From the IMG/VR virus record IMGVR_UViG_3300045303_000120, positions 1-47,129 of that record: DNA of 47,129 bases, one strand, 5' to 3'. Below the pieces are notes generated by a model. It was not told the DNA's origin. It saw only the letters and a list, made by a program, of their open reading frames with translations, and ran no database searches. The translations under genes were made by a program, and so were the position numbers. Source of the DNA: a virus. How positions within the stretch are numbered: the first letter of the stretch is position 1; each line of letters opens with the position of its first letter. Of this stretch, positions 14,143 to 23,032 are shown one piece after another.

Positions 14143-16454
14143 TGGCTTACGGCCAGGACGCAGACCAGGAAATGGAGGGAATGGAAGCCCAGAGCGGCAT
14201 GACCGCCGACGACGCTATGGGGATGCAAGCGGGCAGCGGCATGGGCATGAGCCGCACGATGAAATGCCCCAAGTGCGGCTACGACATGCAAGACGACGGC
14301 ACCGGCACCGGCATGATGAATTGCCCGTCGTGCGGCACTTCCTTGCATGTGGCGGACGCGTCGAAGATGCAGCCCAAAAAGAAACCTTCCTGGGATGATG
14401 TCCCTGACGTGGACCCGGCGCGCGAGGAGCTGATCCATCAGTGGGAAGACAAGATAAAAGACGGCAAGAAGCACTGGGAGAAGTTCTTCAAACGCACCCG
14501 CGAATGCGAGCAGCTCGCGTTTGCCGGTGCCGACAAAGACTGGGTTTTAGCAGATAGTTACACCGTTCCGGTGATCCCGAGACATATCAATCAGTCGGTG
14601 GCGGTGCTCTACGCCAAAGATCCACGGGTAACCGCGAAGCCGCGCGACAAGCTGATGTATCAGCTCTGGGACGGCACGACCGACCAGATCGAGGGCATCG
14701 TCCACAAGATCATGCTGCAACAGCAGATGGCATCGATGGGGCAGATGGTCCCCGGTCCCGATCCCAACGACATGGCGGTGCTGGAGGAAATAAAGACGGT
14801 CTCGCAGCATGAGCAGATGGTCGAGAAGCTGGGAAAGACGCTAGAGATCCTCTGGGATTACTACACCAAGGAACAAGCGACCAATTTCAAGTCGCAAATG
14901 AAGGCGCTTGTGCGCCGCGCCAAGGTCGCGGGAGTTGCCTACTGCCAGCTCGGTTACCAAAGGATTCTAGAACCTAATCCAGACGTGTCTGCGAAGATCC
15001 AAGATGTTACTTCCAAGATCAAATCCGTCGAGAGCACACTGGACAAACTCGGCGACGACCAGATCCACGACGGCAACGCGGAGCTGGAGCAGCTCCGGCT
15101 CAACTTGAAAGACTTACAAGACCAGGAAATGATGGTGGTCCGCGAAGGGCCGATCTTTTCGTGGCCCAAGGTGCGCGACATCATCATCGATCCGGATGTA
15201 ACCCATGTCAAAACATTGGAGGGCGCGGCATGGTACGCGCGTGAATACCTCCTCACCCCCGAACGCGTCTTCGAGATCTATGGCGTCCGCATTGGCAACA
15301 ACTACACCAAGCGTTACCGGGTCGATGACGACGGCAAGCAGAAGCGCAACCGTAAAGAATCCGAGGTCTGCGTTTATGAGGTCTTTGATGAACGCAATCG
15401 TCAGCAGTTCGTCATCGCAGAGGGCTATTGCGACTTTGTTTCAGAGCCACAGGAGCCGTCTGTCAAAATCGAGCGGTTCTGGAACCTGTTTCCCCTGGTC
15501 TTTAATGAAGTGGAGAACGAGGAGGAGAAATTTCCGCCGTCCGACGTCTGGTTGATGCGGCACCCGCAAAAAGACGTCAATCGTGCCCGCCAGGGGCTAA
15601 GAGAACACCGCAATGCCAACCGGCCCAAATACATCACTTCGTCGAGTGCGCTGGAAGAAGACGACAAGCGCAAAATCGCGCAGTCCGAAGCTCACGCGAT
15701 CATCGAGCTGCAAGGATTACAACCCGGCGAAGACGTCGCCAAAAAGATCCAGAAATTCGACCACACCGGGATCGATCCGAATCAATATCAAGTGGAAGAA
15801 CACCACAAGGACATTCTCCGGTCGGTGGGATCGTCAGAAGCGGCTATGGGCACCCCCTCTGGAGGCACGGCTACCGAGAACTCGATTGCGGAAAGTGCTC
15901 GTAGCGCGTCGCAAGCCGACAACGTGGACGAGCTGGACGATTTCCTGACCGAGTTGGCCAAGGCCACCGGGCATCTGATGATGCTCGAACTGGAAAAGCC
16001 GACTGTCATCGAGATCGTCGGTCCCGGCGCGATCTGGCCCGACATGCGCCCGACGCGCGAAATGATCGCCAAGGATCTCGACCTGGAGATCGAAGCCGGT
16101 TCGTCTGGCAGACCGAACAAGGCGGCGGAGCTTGCCAACCTGGAGCGGGCCGCGCCCTATGTGCTGCAAATCCCTGGTGTTTCGCCCAAGCCGCTGGCGA
16201 AGAAATACGCCGACCTTCTCGACATCAAGATCGAGGATCTCTACAAAGCCGGTCTGCCGTCGATTGCGGCGCAGAACCAGCCGCAGATGGGGCCGCCCGG
16301 TGGTGGTCCCGGCGGCGGCCAGGGCGCGCAGTCCGACCCGAACGCGCAGGGCGCGAAGGGCGGCGACAACAAACCGAAGCCGGGACCGCAGCAACCGGGA
16401 CCGCAGCCCGCTTACCCGCCACCGGGCGGCGGCGGTGGTATGCCGATGCAGTAA
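14136..16454 (+). CDS. Portal protein with N-terminal zinc ribbon
   Basis: A 772-residue protein, or 770 if the ATG at 14142 is used. The body contains portal features: an acidic helical region after residue 85, a long helical stem (EQLRLNLKDLQDQEMMV), and helices ending with GSSEAAMGTPSGGTATENSIAESARSAS, a segment typical of podovirus-type portals. It would form the dodecameric ring at the packaging vertex. Oddly, residues 44-66 form a zinc ribbon (CPKCGYDM...CPSCGTSL), preceded by a Met- and Gly-rich segment. The last 55 residues are a Pro/Gly-rich tail. Position directly after terL fits. Confidence 0.88.
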   Translation: MVMAYGQDADQEMEGMEAQSGMTADDAMGMQAGSGMGMSRTMKCPKCGYDMQDDGTGTGMMNCPSCGTSLHVADASKMQPKKKPSWDDVPDVDPAREELIHQWEDKIKDGKKHWEKFFKRTRECEQLAFAGADKDWVLADSYTVPVIPRHINQSVAVLYAKDPRVTAKPRDKLMYQLWDGTTDQIEGIVHKIMLQQQMASMGQMVPGPDPNDMAVLEEIKTVSQHEQMVEKLGKTLEILWDYYTKEQATNFKSQMKALVRRAKVAGVAYCQLGYQRILEPNPDVSAKIQDVTSKIKSVESTLDKLGDDQIHDGNAELEQLRLNLKDLQDQEMMVVREGPIFSWPKVRDIIIDPDVTHVKTLEGAAWYAREYLLTPERVFEIYGVRIGNNYTKRYRVDDDGKQKRNRKESEVCVYEVFDERNRQQFVIAEGYCDFVSEPQEPSVKIERFWNLFPLVFNEVENEEEKFPPSDVWLMRHPQKDVNRARQGLREHRNANRPKYITSSSALEEDDKRKIAQSEAHAIIELQGLQPGEDVAKKIQKFDHTGIDPNQYQVEEHHKDILRSVGSSEAAMGTPSGGTATENSIAESARSASQADNVDELDDFLTELAKATGHLMMLELEKPTVIEIVGPGAIWPDMRPTREMIAKDLDLEIEAGSSGRPNKAAELANLERAAPYVLQIPGVSPKPLAKKYADLLDIKIEDLYKAGLPSIAAQNQPQMGPPGGGPGGGQGAQSDPNAQGAKGGDNKPKPGPQQPGPQPAYPPPGGGGGMPMQ

Positions 16455-16519
16455 ACAGACGGATACCTTGACGAAACTCAAAGTGTCTGTGACAGATGTT
16501 AATTCCAAGGGAGACGTAA

Positions 16520-17566
16520 ATGGCCGATTCGGAATCGTCCCCCGAGTCAACTAGTACCACTCCGGTCGATGGCTCTGCCCAGACCGCGTCTACTCCTGAC
16601 GTAACGAGTCCTGCTGAGTCGTCGCCAGCGGAAAGTACACCGGATACCGGCGAACCCAAGTCGATGGTCGAGGCGGTTCATTCCGCTTTGACGCCAGCCG
16701 ACTCGGATGAGGCCCCGCCAACCTCGAAACCCGATCAAGACCCAACCAAAGCCGTTCCTCCGTCTGTGAAGACGGGAGATCCGTCTGTAGCGTCCGACGA
16801 GCTGAATGACCTCGAAAAATCTCAGCTCAAGGGCAGGACGAAAAAGAGTTTCGAGCGTCTGACGTCGCGCGTCGGCGAATTGGGTACGCAGAACCAACAA
16901 CTGCAAGCCCGCGTCGCCGAATACGACAGGGTGGTGGACTACATCCGAAGCACGAAGTTGAAGCCCGACGAAATCGATACGGTCTTCGACATCGCGACCA
17001 CGATGAAATCCGGCAACCCAGCCGAAGCTCTGCGGAAGCTCACTCCGATAGTCCAACAGCTACAGCGGCAAGCTGGCGTGGTGTTGCCCCAGGATCTGAC
17101 CGAACAGGTCACCCAAGGGTATCTCACCGAACAACACGCCCGCGAGCTGGCGATGGCTCGTTCAGACGCTGCACACGCTCGGGCGCGGGAACAGTTCGCC
17201 GCCGAAGAACGGACGCAAGCCGAACAGCGAGTCAATTACCAGAACCACATGAGTACGCTGAAAAGCACAGCGGACGAGTGGGAACGGCAGAAGGCGGGTA
17301 GTGATCTCGATTGGAGCAAGAAGGCCGAACGCATTCACGATCTTGCCAAGCTGGAGGTTCTGCAAAAAGGGCCGCCGCCGTCCGCGCAACACGCAGTCGA
17401 AATGTTCAATGGCATTTACGAGCGTGTGACCAAGGAACTGCGGTCTTTAATGCCGAAACCCACAGCGGTGCGAGCACTGAATGGCGGCGCGTCTTCGACC
17501 CGCAGCGTTGCTGAACCCAAAACCATGCTGGAAGCGATCCGCACAGCCACAAGGGGTCACACGTAG
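16520..17566 (+). CDS. Capsid scaffolding protein
   Basis: A 348-residue acidic protein. Residues 1-100 are Ser/Thr/Pro/Glu-rich and disordered, residues about 110-270 are strongly helical with coiled-coil character (KSFERLTSRVGELGTQNQQLQARV; REQFAAEERTQAEQRV), and a basic helical tail follows. This layout and the position between portal and major capsid genes are typical of phage scaffolding proteins, which guide procapsid assembly and leave before maturation. GGGAGACGTAA precedes the ATG. There is no protease domain, so release is probably by exit rather than self-cleavage. Confidence 0.8.
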   Translation: MADSESSPESTSTTPVDGSAQTASTPDVTSPAESSPAESTPDTGEPKSMVEAVHSALTPADSDEAPPTSKPDQDPTKAVPPSVKTGDPSVASDELNDLEKSQLKGRTKKSFERLTSRVGELGTQNQQLQARVAEYDRVVDYIRSTKLKPDEIDTVFDIATTMKSGNPAEALRKLTPIVQQLQRQAGVVLPQDLTEQVTQGYLTEQHARELAMARSDAAHARAREQFAAEERTQAEQRVNYQNHMSTLKSTADEWERQKAGSDLDWSKKAERIHDLAKLEVLQKGPPPSAQHAVEMFNGIYERVTKELRSLMPKPTAVRALNGGASSTRSVAEPKTMLEAIRTATRGHT

Positions 17567-17567
17567 C

Positions 17568-17591
17568 GGGGTTCTCATAAGGACGAACCCC
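17568..17591 (+). promoter_or_regulatory. Hairpin presenting the capsid gene Shine-Dalgarno in its loop
   Basis: GGGGTTC (17568-17574) pairs perfectly with GAACCCC (17585-17591). The 10-nt loop TCATAAGGAC contains the Shine-Dalgarno AAGGA, and the 3' arm ends one base before the capsid ATG at 17593. The ribosome site is exposed in the loop while the stem sits against the start codon, which could tune translation of the most abundant phage protein. Confidence 0.6.
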
Positions 17592-17592
17592 A

Positions 17593-18630
17593 ATGCCGTT
17601 TACCGCAGCTCAACTCGAAAATGCCGCTAACGCGGCCATCGACTACCACTTTCGGCGTGGCAAGATCACGTCGCAGACCATCCAAGACAAGCCGCTGCTC
17701 CAGGCTTTCATGGCCAAGGAGAAATCCTTTCCCGGCGGCCTGGAGTTCATCACCGTCCGCGTTAAGGGCGTCTACACGACTACCGTTATGGGTTTCGTGC
17801 ATGACGACGCGGTTACCTACTCTGACCCGCAAAATATCAAGACGGCGAAATTCCCGTACAAGCTGATCCATTCGGGCATTCAGTTTTCGATGCACGAACT
17901 CATCAAGAACGGGATCTCGGTCACCGACACAGACGACGGCTCGACCACGGCGACGCACAGCGAAGAAGTGCGTCTGGCGAACCTCCTCGAAGACAAGCTG
18001 GAGGATATGCAGGAAGGCACCGACCGGGGCATGAATACGATGTTCTGGGACGATGGACTTCCGGATACCAAGCTGGTCCCAGGCGTCCAGTCTTTTATCG
18101 TGGACAACCCGGCAGCGGCGGCAACCGTCGGCGGCATCGACCAAGTCGCGAATACGTGGTGGCGCAACCGCGCAAATCTGGGCGTCGCGTCTGCCGACCC
18201 GACGCTCCAGGCCCTGGTCGGGATGCTCCAGAAGGAGTTCAGACAGCTCCGGCGCTACGGCGGCAATCCCAATCTTCTGCTCGCGGGGTCCGACTTCATG
18301 GACTTCTTTGAGCGGGAGCTGCGCTCCAAAGGCAACTACACGATGGAGGGCTGGTCTGGCAAAGGCACCATCGACGCGTCGATTGCCGACATCGCGTTCA
18401 AGGGCAAGCCGATCCAGTACGATCCGACCTTGGACGACCAGGGCAGGAGCAAGTACCTCTATGTCATGGACACCAAGCACATCTACCCGATGGCCGTCGA
18501 AGGCGAGTCGATGCGTAATCATTCGCCGTCGCGTCCGGTCGATAAGTACGTCTTTTACCGTGCCAAGACGTGGGTTGGCGGTCTCGTGACCGACCAGCGC
18601 AACTGTCACGGCGTTTACTCAATCGCGTGA
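17593..18630 (+). CDS. Major capsid protein
   Basis: A 345-residue protein following the scaffold gene. Features expected of an HK97-fold capsid include an N-terminal helical arm (AAQLENAANAAIDYHFRRG), an extended loop with FPGGLEFITVRV, a spine-helix-like segment (HEELVRLANLLEDKLEDM region near 120-140) and a C-terminal sheet (DKYVFYRAKTWVGGLVTDQRNCHGVYSIA). Repeated YDPTLDDQGRSKYLYVMDTKHIYP fits a capsid P domain. Family naming needs a profile search, but position, length and composition make the call likely. AAGGA precedes the ATG within a hairpin loop. Confidence 0.85.
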   Translation: MPFTAAQLENAANAAIDYHFRRGKITSQTIQDKPLLQAFMAKEKSFPGGLEFITVRVKGVYTTTVMGFVHDDAVTYSDPQNIKTAKFPYKLIHSGIQFSMHELIKNGISVTDTDDGSTTATHSEEVRLANLLEDKLEDMQEGTDRGMNTMFWDDGLPDTKLVPGVQSFIVDNPAAAATVGGIDQVANTWWRNRANLGVASADPTLQALVGMLQKEFRQLRRYGGNPNLLLAGSDFMDFFERELRSKGNYTMEGWSGKGTIDASIADIAFKGKPIQYDPTLDDQGRSKYLYVMDTKHIYPMAVEGESMRNHSPSRPVDKYVFYRAKTWVGGLVTDQRNCHGVYSIA

Positions 18631-18660
18631 GCGGACAGCTCAAACAGAAAGGGTAAACAA

Positions 18661-19524
18661 ATGTCTTCGACAAGCACAACGGCCACACTGGCGGCAGACG
18701 TCGCCACCAACGGCACCTTCACCGCAACGTACCCGCCAGGGATGTCCCAGGCGGTCTTCACGCAGGCGGTGGCCCACAAACTCTATGCGATGGGCGCGGA
18801 GTATCTCGCGCCCAAGGACTTCACGGTGGCGTTCACTTCGGTCATCACCGTGACGTGGCTGGGTCTGACCACGATCCCCGCTGGCAGCACTGTGCGTCTG
18901 GGCCTGGATATTTATGGCGCAGACGTGGATGACGACGTGCAACTCAACCGGCAAGTCGTCAGAGCGCCGTTTGTCGGGGCGTATCTCGGTGCTCCGTCCA
19001 CGGCGGCGGCCAACGCTTATGCGTTGTCCCAGGCGGTGGCGGCGGGAGCCGCGTTTGTCCTGAACGGGGCGCGCGGTGGCTCTCCGGACGTGCCGCGCAA
19101 CGTCGTGGCGGCGTGGACCGGCACGGCGATCATCACGATCCGGGGCACCGACGTGGACGGGCAGCCGGTCACCGAGGTGTCCGCGTCTGGTTCGTCGCAC
19201 ACCGGCAAGAAGGCGTTCGCTGCAATCAACAGCGTGACGTCATCTGCGGCGATCACCGCTGCCACGGTCGGCAGCGGACTCCAGATCGGTCTGCCGTTCC
19301 GGGTCGCGGCCACCACACAGGTGGTCTACGAAGTGAAAAACGGTGCAATTCAGGCACCGGGCGGCACAACCACGGTTGGGATCGTGATTGCGTCCACCGG
19401 CACCACCGGAGACGTCAGGGGCACCTACGCGCCGCTGACACCGACCGATGGCGCTACTTCGTACTCGTTAATCATGGTTTCTCCCGCTCCGGACGACCGG
19501 GGCGTTCCGCAGTACGCCGCATAG
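18661..19524 (+). CDS. Putative head decoration or minor capsid protein
   Basis: A 287-residue protein, very rich in Ala, Thr, Val and Gly with few charged residues, predicted almost entirely beta (VRLGLDIYGADVDDDVQL; VAAWTGTAIITIRGTDVDG). It follows the capsid gene by 30 nt with AAAGGG as ribosome site and is followed by a terminator-like hairpin. Together these suggest an abundant structural protein made with the capsid, such as decoration or major head/tail protein. No family is recognised. Confidence 0.65.
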   Translation: MSSTSTTATLAADVATNGTFTATYPPGMSQAVFTQAVAHKLYAMGAEYLAPKDFTVAFTSVITVTWLGLTTIPAGSTVRLGLDIYGADVDDDVQLNRQVVRAPFVGAYLGAPSTAAANAYALSQAVAAGAAFVLNGARGGSPDVPRNVVAAWTGTAIITIRGTDVDGQPVTEVSASGSSHTGKKAFAAINSVTSSAAITAATVGSGLQIGLPFRVAATTQVVYEVKNGAIQAPGGTTTVGIVIASTGTTGDVRGTYAPLTPTDGATSYSLIMVSPAPDDRGVPQYAA

Positions 19525-19533
19525 TCCTGGGGG

Positions 19534-19569
19534 AGACGAGGGCGAAGCCTCCCAACGCCCTCGTCTTTC
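19534..19569 (+). terminator. Terminator-like hairpin after the capsid/decoration genes
   Basis: A perfect 10-bp stem, AGACGAGGGC (19534-19543) with GCCCTCGTCT (19557-19566), and a 13-nt loop are followed by only a short T-rich tail (TTCATCTTAAAAG). The weak T tract suggests partial termination or a 3'-end stabiliser separating the highly expressed capsid segment from the tail genes downstream. Confidence 0.65.
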
Positions 19570-19592
19570 ATCTTAAAAGACAGGAGAACGTG

Positions 19593-19796
19593 ATGCTGCA
19601 AGGTCTCGTCTATCTGGTCGTCTATCTTCTCATCATAGGCATCGTCATCTGGTTGTTGATCTACCTGATCGACATGATTCCGTTGCCGGAACCTTTCAAT
19701 CGCGTCGCCAAGGTCGTCATAATGGTGATAGGAGTGCTGATCGTGATTACCCTTCTCCTGGGCGTCGTCGGTGACGTCCCCAGGCTGAAATTCTAA
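19593..19796 (+). CDS. Two-helix membrane protein (Thivi_2564-like)
   Basis: A 67-residue protein with two hydrophobic helices (YLVVYLLIIGIVIWLLIYLI and VVIMVIGVLIVITLLLGVV) joined by DMIPLPEPFNRVAK. The LPEPF linker and the spacing match small membrane proteins I recall as the Thivi_2564 family in bacteria and phages. CAGGAGAACG precedes the ATG. It sits among virion genes, which is unusual for a membrane protein; roles in lysis, DNA ejection or the virion are open. Confidence 0.7.
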   Translation: MLQGLVYLVVYLLIIGIVIWLLIYLIDMIPLPEPFNRVAKVVIMVIGVLIVITLLLGVVGDVPRLKF

Positions 19797-19806
19797 AGGA
19801 GCGTTC

Positions 19807-20235
19807 ATGCCTGTTCGTCCTCTCTACAACTGCACCGTCTTGCTCGGTGGCTCGCGCGACAATTCGGTGTTCGTGCCGAACATCAGCGCGACCGAGATCT
19901 ATGTCTTGAAGACGATCCACGGTGAAAACGAGACCGGCACAGATCCCATTATCAACGTCAAAAAGACCGGCAAGGGCGTCGAGCGTTCCGACGCGCAGGA
20001 GCGCGCCCGTATCGGGGTTCGCTACACCGCGCCGGGAAAAGCCGGTGGCATCGCGATCTTGAACGCGCTCTACGGGGTCGGTAACCCTTTGCCGCTCGAA
20101 TACGAGATCCCCGAATATACGACGCCCGACGATGCACCGCTGCCGCGCGACGAAGAATCCATCATCGACCTCGATCCGACCGGAACTATCACAAGTGTGC
20201 CGGAGCCTAAAAAGACCAGCAAGGTAATGGCTTAA
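19807..20235 (+). CDS. Hypothetical structural protein, 142 aa
   Basis: Follows the small membrane protein by 10 nt with a strong AAGGAGC site. Residues 1-105 look beta-rich (YNCTVLLGGSRDNSVFVPNISATEIYVL), and the C-terminal 35 residues are acidic and Pro-rich, then basic (PEPKKTSKVMA), like a flexible tail. It lies directly before the head-tail adaptor, so a head-tail connector or internal structural role is likely, but no family is recognised. Confidence 0.6.
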   Translation: MPVRPLYNCTVLLGGSRDNSVFVPNISATEIYVLKTIHGENETGTDPIINVKKTGKGVERSDAQERARIGVRYTAPGKAGGIAILNALYGVGNPLPLEYEIPEYTTPDDAPLPRDEESIIDLDPTGTITSVPEPKKTSKVMA

Positions 20236-20247
20236 AGCGAGGCTCCA

Positions 20248-20952
20248 ATGCGCGGCTCGCAGTTCCTGGTGCTCATCAACATGCTTCGGGACGAGCTGCG
20301 CCGGAGCACCGATCCGGCTGTCAGCTCGTCCGACGTGGACAGCCTGAAACGCGTCATCAATCGCAACTACGAGTTTCTCTATTCGGATTACGATTGGCCG
20401 ATCCTGCGGCGAGTCTATCCGTCTGCGTTGATAAACGCGGGTCAGCAGCTCTACGATCTGCCCGAAGATCTAGACCCGGAACGGATCGAAAGCGTGGCGA
20501 TCTGGTACGGCGCAATCGCGCGTAGCGCGATCCGGGGAATCGGGTTTGAGCAGTATAATATCTACGATCCAGAAGACGATATTAGATCCGCGCCGGTCAC
20601 GCACTGGGATCTGCGCTCGTCTGCGCTGCACGACCATGTGCAGTTCGAGCTTTGGCCGTTGCCCGACACGACCTTGCAATACGTTCAATTCATCGGCTTC
20701 AAGAGCTTCGAGCGGCTGGTCAACGACATCGACCAGTGCCTGCTGGACGACAACCTAGTCGTGGCGTTCTCCGCATCGGAAATGCTCACGGCGCAAGGCA
20801 GCGCCGACGCAGAGGCGAAGTTTCGCGCCGCCCAGGCGATGTACTCGCGTATGCGTGGCCGTCTCAAGGGAGCGGGCAAGACCTATACGTTAACAGACAG
20901 CGGCAACTACCAGAAGACTTACCCAAAGGTTGTCGTCCAGGTGAACAGGTAA
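20248..20952 (+). CDS. Tail tubular protein A-like head-tail adaptor
   Basis: A 234-residue protein. The N-terminal helices (LVLINMLRDELRRSTDPAVSSSDVDSLKRVINRNYEFLYSDYDWPIL) and the following INAGQQLYDLPEDLDPERIESVAI match the pattern of podovirus tail tubular protein A (T7 gp11) and related adaptor proteins. These form the ring between portal and nozzle. The next gene has the size and context of the partner tail tubular protein B, supporting the call. Confidence 0.8.
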   Translation: MRGSQFLVLINMLRDELRRSTDPAVSSSDVDSLKRVINRNYEFLYSDYDWPILRRVYPSALINAGQQLYDLPEDLDPERIESVAIWYGAIARSAIRGIGFEQYNIYDPEDDIRSAPVTHWDLRSSALHDHVQFELWPLPDTTLQYVQFIGFKSFERLVNDIDQCLLDDNLVVAFSASEMLTAQGSADAEAKFRAAQAMYSRMRGRLKGAGKTYTLTDSGNYQKTYPKVVVQVNR

Positions 20953-20956
20953 AAAT

Positions 20957-23032
20957 GTGGCTTACGTCGCCATTGCGGATTTCAAATATGGGATGGACCG
21001 CAGACGTCCGCGCATTGCGGGCGTCGCAGGCACCCTCTACACACTGAAAAACGCGCATATTTCGCGCGGCGGCGACATCGAACGCGCCAAGAAATTCGTC
21101 CAGGTTTATGCGTTGCCCGGTGGCACTCACGGTCTCGCCAGGGTTCGCTCCCAGCTCTACGTCTTCGGGTCTGCGGATCTCGCCGCGTCGATGCCGCAAG
21201 GGGTGCTCTACCAGCGGTTAATCTACGCTGGCGATACGATGACGCGAGTGCTGGAAGTTCGCACTTTCAGCGGCAAGCTCTACGTCGTGGCGCAGTACAC
21301 GTCCGGTCTGATAGCGCATTTCTACGACGGAGTTCGTATCGCAGACTGGGACACCATCGGCTCTAGCAACTCGACCTTTGCGACACTGACCGAGTTCATG
21401 GCGGTTACGCTTAACAGCTCGCCGGTCGTAACCGCGTCGAGTTCCGGCACCACCGTGACGACCAGGGCGCGTGTTCCTGGTGTTGCCTATACGGTCTCCG
21501 TGGCCAACATCAACGGCGGCTCGGTCGCAGACCAGACGCTGACCAACACGCTGGTGCAGGCAAACGTCGCGCCTGTGCCGGAGACCCGCGCCACCGGCAG
21601 CGTCACGATCACCGGGGGCAGTTTCAATCCGGCAACGAATTACATTGCCCAGGTCAGCGTCGCCACCGCTAACCTCCTGGCCGCTCCGCTGCATTGGCGC
21701 ACGTCCGCCAGCGCGACGGCCACGGCGCTGGCTGTGGCAATCGGCAACCGTACCTCGATCCACGGCTATACAGCGGCGGCGTTTGGCGACGTCGTGATAA
21801 TCACCGCCGTCGTGGGTCTTGGCGCGGCAGCGAACGGGCGCGTAGTCGCGGTCACGAACGCTGGCGATGTTACCACTTCAAAGACGGATTTCGCCGGAGG
21901 CGTCACCAAGGTCAACGCGGTGGCCCAGATCAACGTCTTCACGTTCGGCGGCACTTACGAGTCTTTCGATTACTACACGATCACGATCAACGGTGTGGTC
22001 TACCCGGTGCGTGGTGTCGAGTCTGGCGTCGGCACCAGCGCGTTTACCTATAAGCAGCGCATGTGGAGCGTCGCCGGAACCCTCTTTATGGGCAGCAAGC
22101 TCAACACCCCCAACAACTGGACCGATACGGCTCCGGCGACTGGTTTCGTGCAGATCGACGCCAGCAACGAGTCCGAAGGCTCCGAAAGACTGGTCTGCGT
22201 CGGGCAATACTCGAATTTCGCGGTGGTGTTCGGGCGCTCTCAAATACGCCTCTACACCATCGACACCGACGCGCAGAATATTAGTTTCTACCAGAGCCTC
22301 GACAACACCGGCACGTTCGCCGGAAGATCCGTTCTGTCTTTTGGCAACAACGACGTCTTTTATCTAGATCCTTCTGGCATCAGATCGATCCGCGCCAGGG
22401 ACGTTCTCAACGCGGCTTATGTGAACGACGTCGGCACCGCCATCGATCCGTTCGTGCATCAGCATCTTCGCGAGCTGGCAATCGACACGATCACAAGAGC
22501 CGTCTCCGTGGTGGAGCCAATCGACGGGAGATATTGGTTAGGCATCGACAACCGGATCTACGTGCTGAGCTACTTTCCCAGCTCGAAGGTCACGGCTTGG
22601 TCTTATTACGAGGTGCCGTTCAAAGTCGAAGACTTCGTGCGCGACAGCGCGAGACTCTACGTGCGGGGAGACGACGACAAGATCTACCTTTACGGGGGCG
22701 AAGCGGGCGAGGAATACCCGGCGGACAACGAACAGGTCGTCCAGGTCGAGCTGCCGTTCCTGTCCGCAGACAGCCCCGCCACCCAGAAGATGATATTCGG
22801 AGCCGACGTGGCGATCACCAACGAGTGGTTGTTACAGATCCACCCGGACCCCAACAACGAGAGCGTCACGCAGACGATAGGACGACTCACCCGCAACTCG
22901 TTCCATGAGCCGCACATTCCGATGACCGCCAGGACGTCGCATTTCGCGTTGACGCTGCAATGCTCACACGCCGGTTTCGCGAGCCTGTCTGGCATCCTGG
23001 TTCATTTCCAGGGCAAGGAGGAGGATCGTTAA
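20957..23032 (+). CDS. Tail tubular protein B-like nozzle protein
   Basis: A 691-residue protein starting with GTG 4 nt after the adaptor stop. An N-terminal FKYGMDRRRPRIAGVAGTLYTLKNAHISRGGDIERAKKF segment matches the start of podovirus nozzle proteins (T7 gp12-like), in which the first strands read N-x-H-I-x-x-G-x-x-x-x-R. Residues about 150-330 are an inserted Thr/Ala/Val-rich beta region. The second half resembles propeller blades (SNFAVVFGRSQIRLYTIDTD; NNDVFYLDPSGIRSIRARD). It would build the tail tube tip through which DNA leaves. Confidence 0.8.
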   Translation: MAYVAIADFKYGMDRRRPRIAGVAGTLYTLKNAHISRGGDIERAKKFVQVYALPGGTHGLARVRSQLYVFGSADLAASMPQGVLYQRLIYAGDTMTRVLEVRTFSGKLYVVAQYTSGLIAHFYDGVRIADWDTIGSSNSTFATLTEFMAVTLNSSPVVTASSSGTTVTTRARVPGVAYTVSVANINGGSVADQTLTNTLVQANVAPVPETRATGSVTITGGSFNPATNYIAQVSVATANLLAAPLHWRTSASATATALAVAIGNRTSIHGYTAAAFGDVVIITAVVGLGAAANGRVVAVTNAGDVTTSKTDFAGGVTKVNAVAQINVFTFGGTYESFDYYTITINGVVYPVRGVESGVGTSAFTYKQRMWSVAGTLFMGSKLNTPNNWTDTAPATGFVQIDASNESEGSERLVCVGQYSNFAVVFGRSQIRLYTIDTDAQNISFYQSLDNTGTFAGRSVLSFGNNDVFYLDPSGIRSIRARDVLNAAYVNDVGTAIDPFVHQHLRELAIDTITRAVSVVEPIDGRYWLGIDNRIYVLSYFPSSKVTAWSYYEVPFKVEDFVRDSARLYVRGDDDKIYLYGGEAGEEYPADNEQVVQVELPFLSADSPATQKMIFGADVAITNEWLLQIHPDPNNESVTQTIGRLTRNSFHEPHIPMTARTSHFALTLQCSHAGFASLSGILVHFQGKEEDR

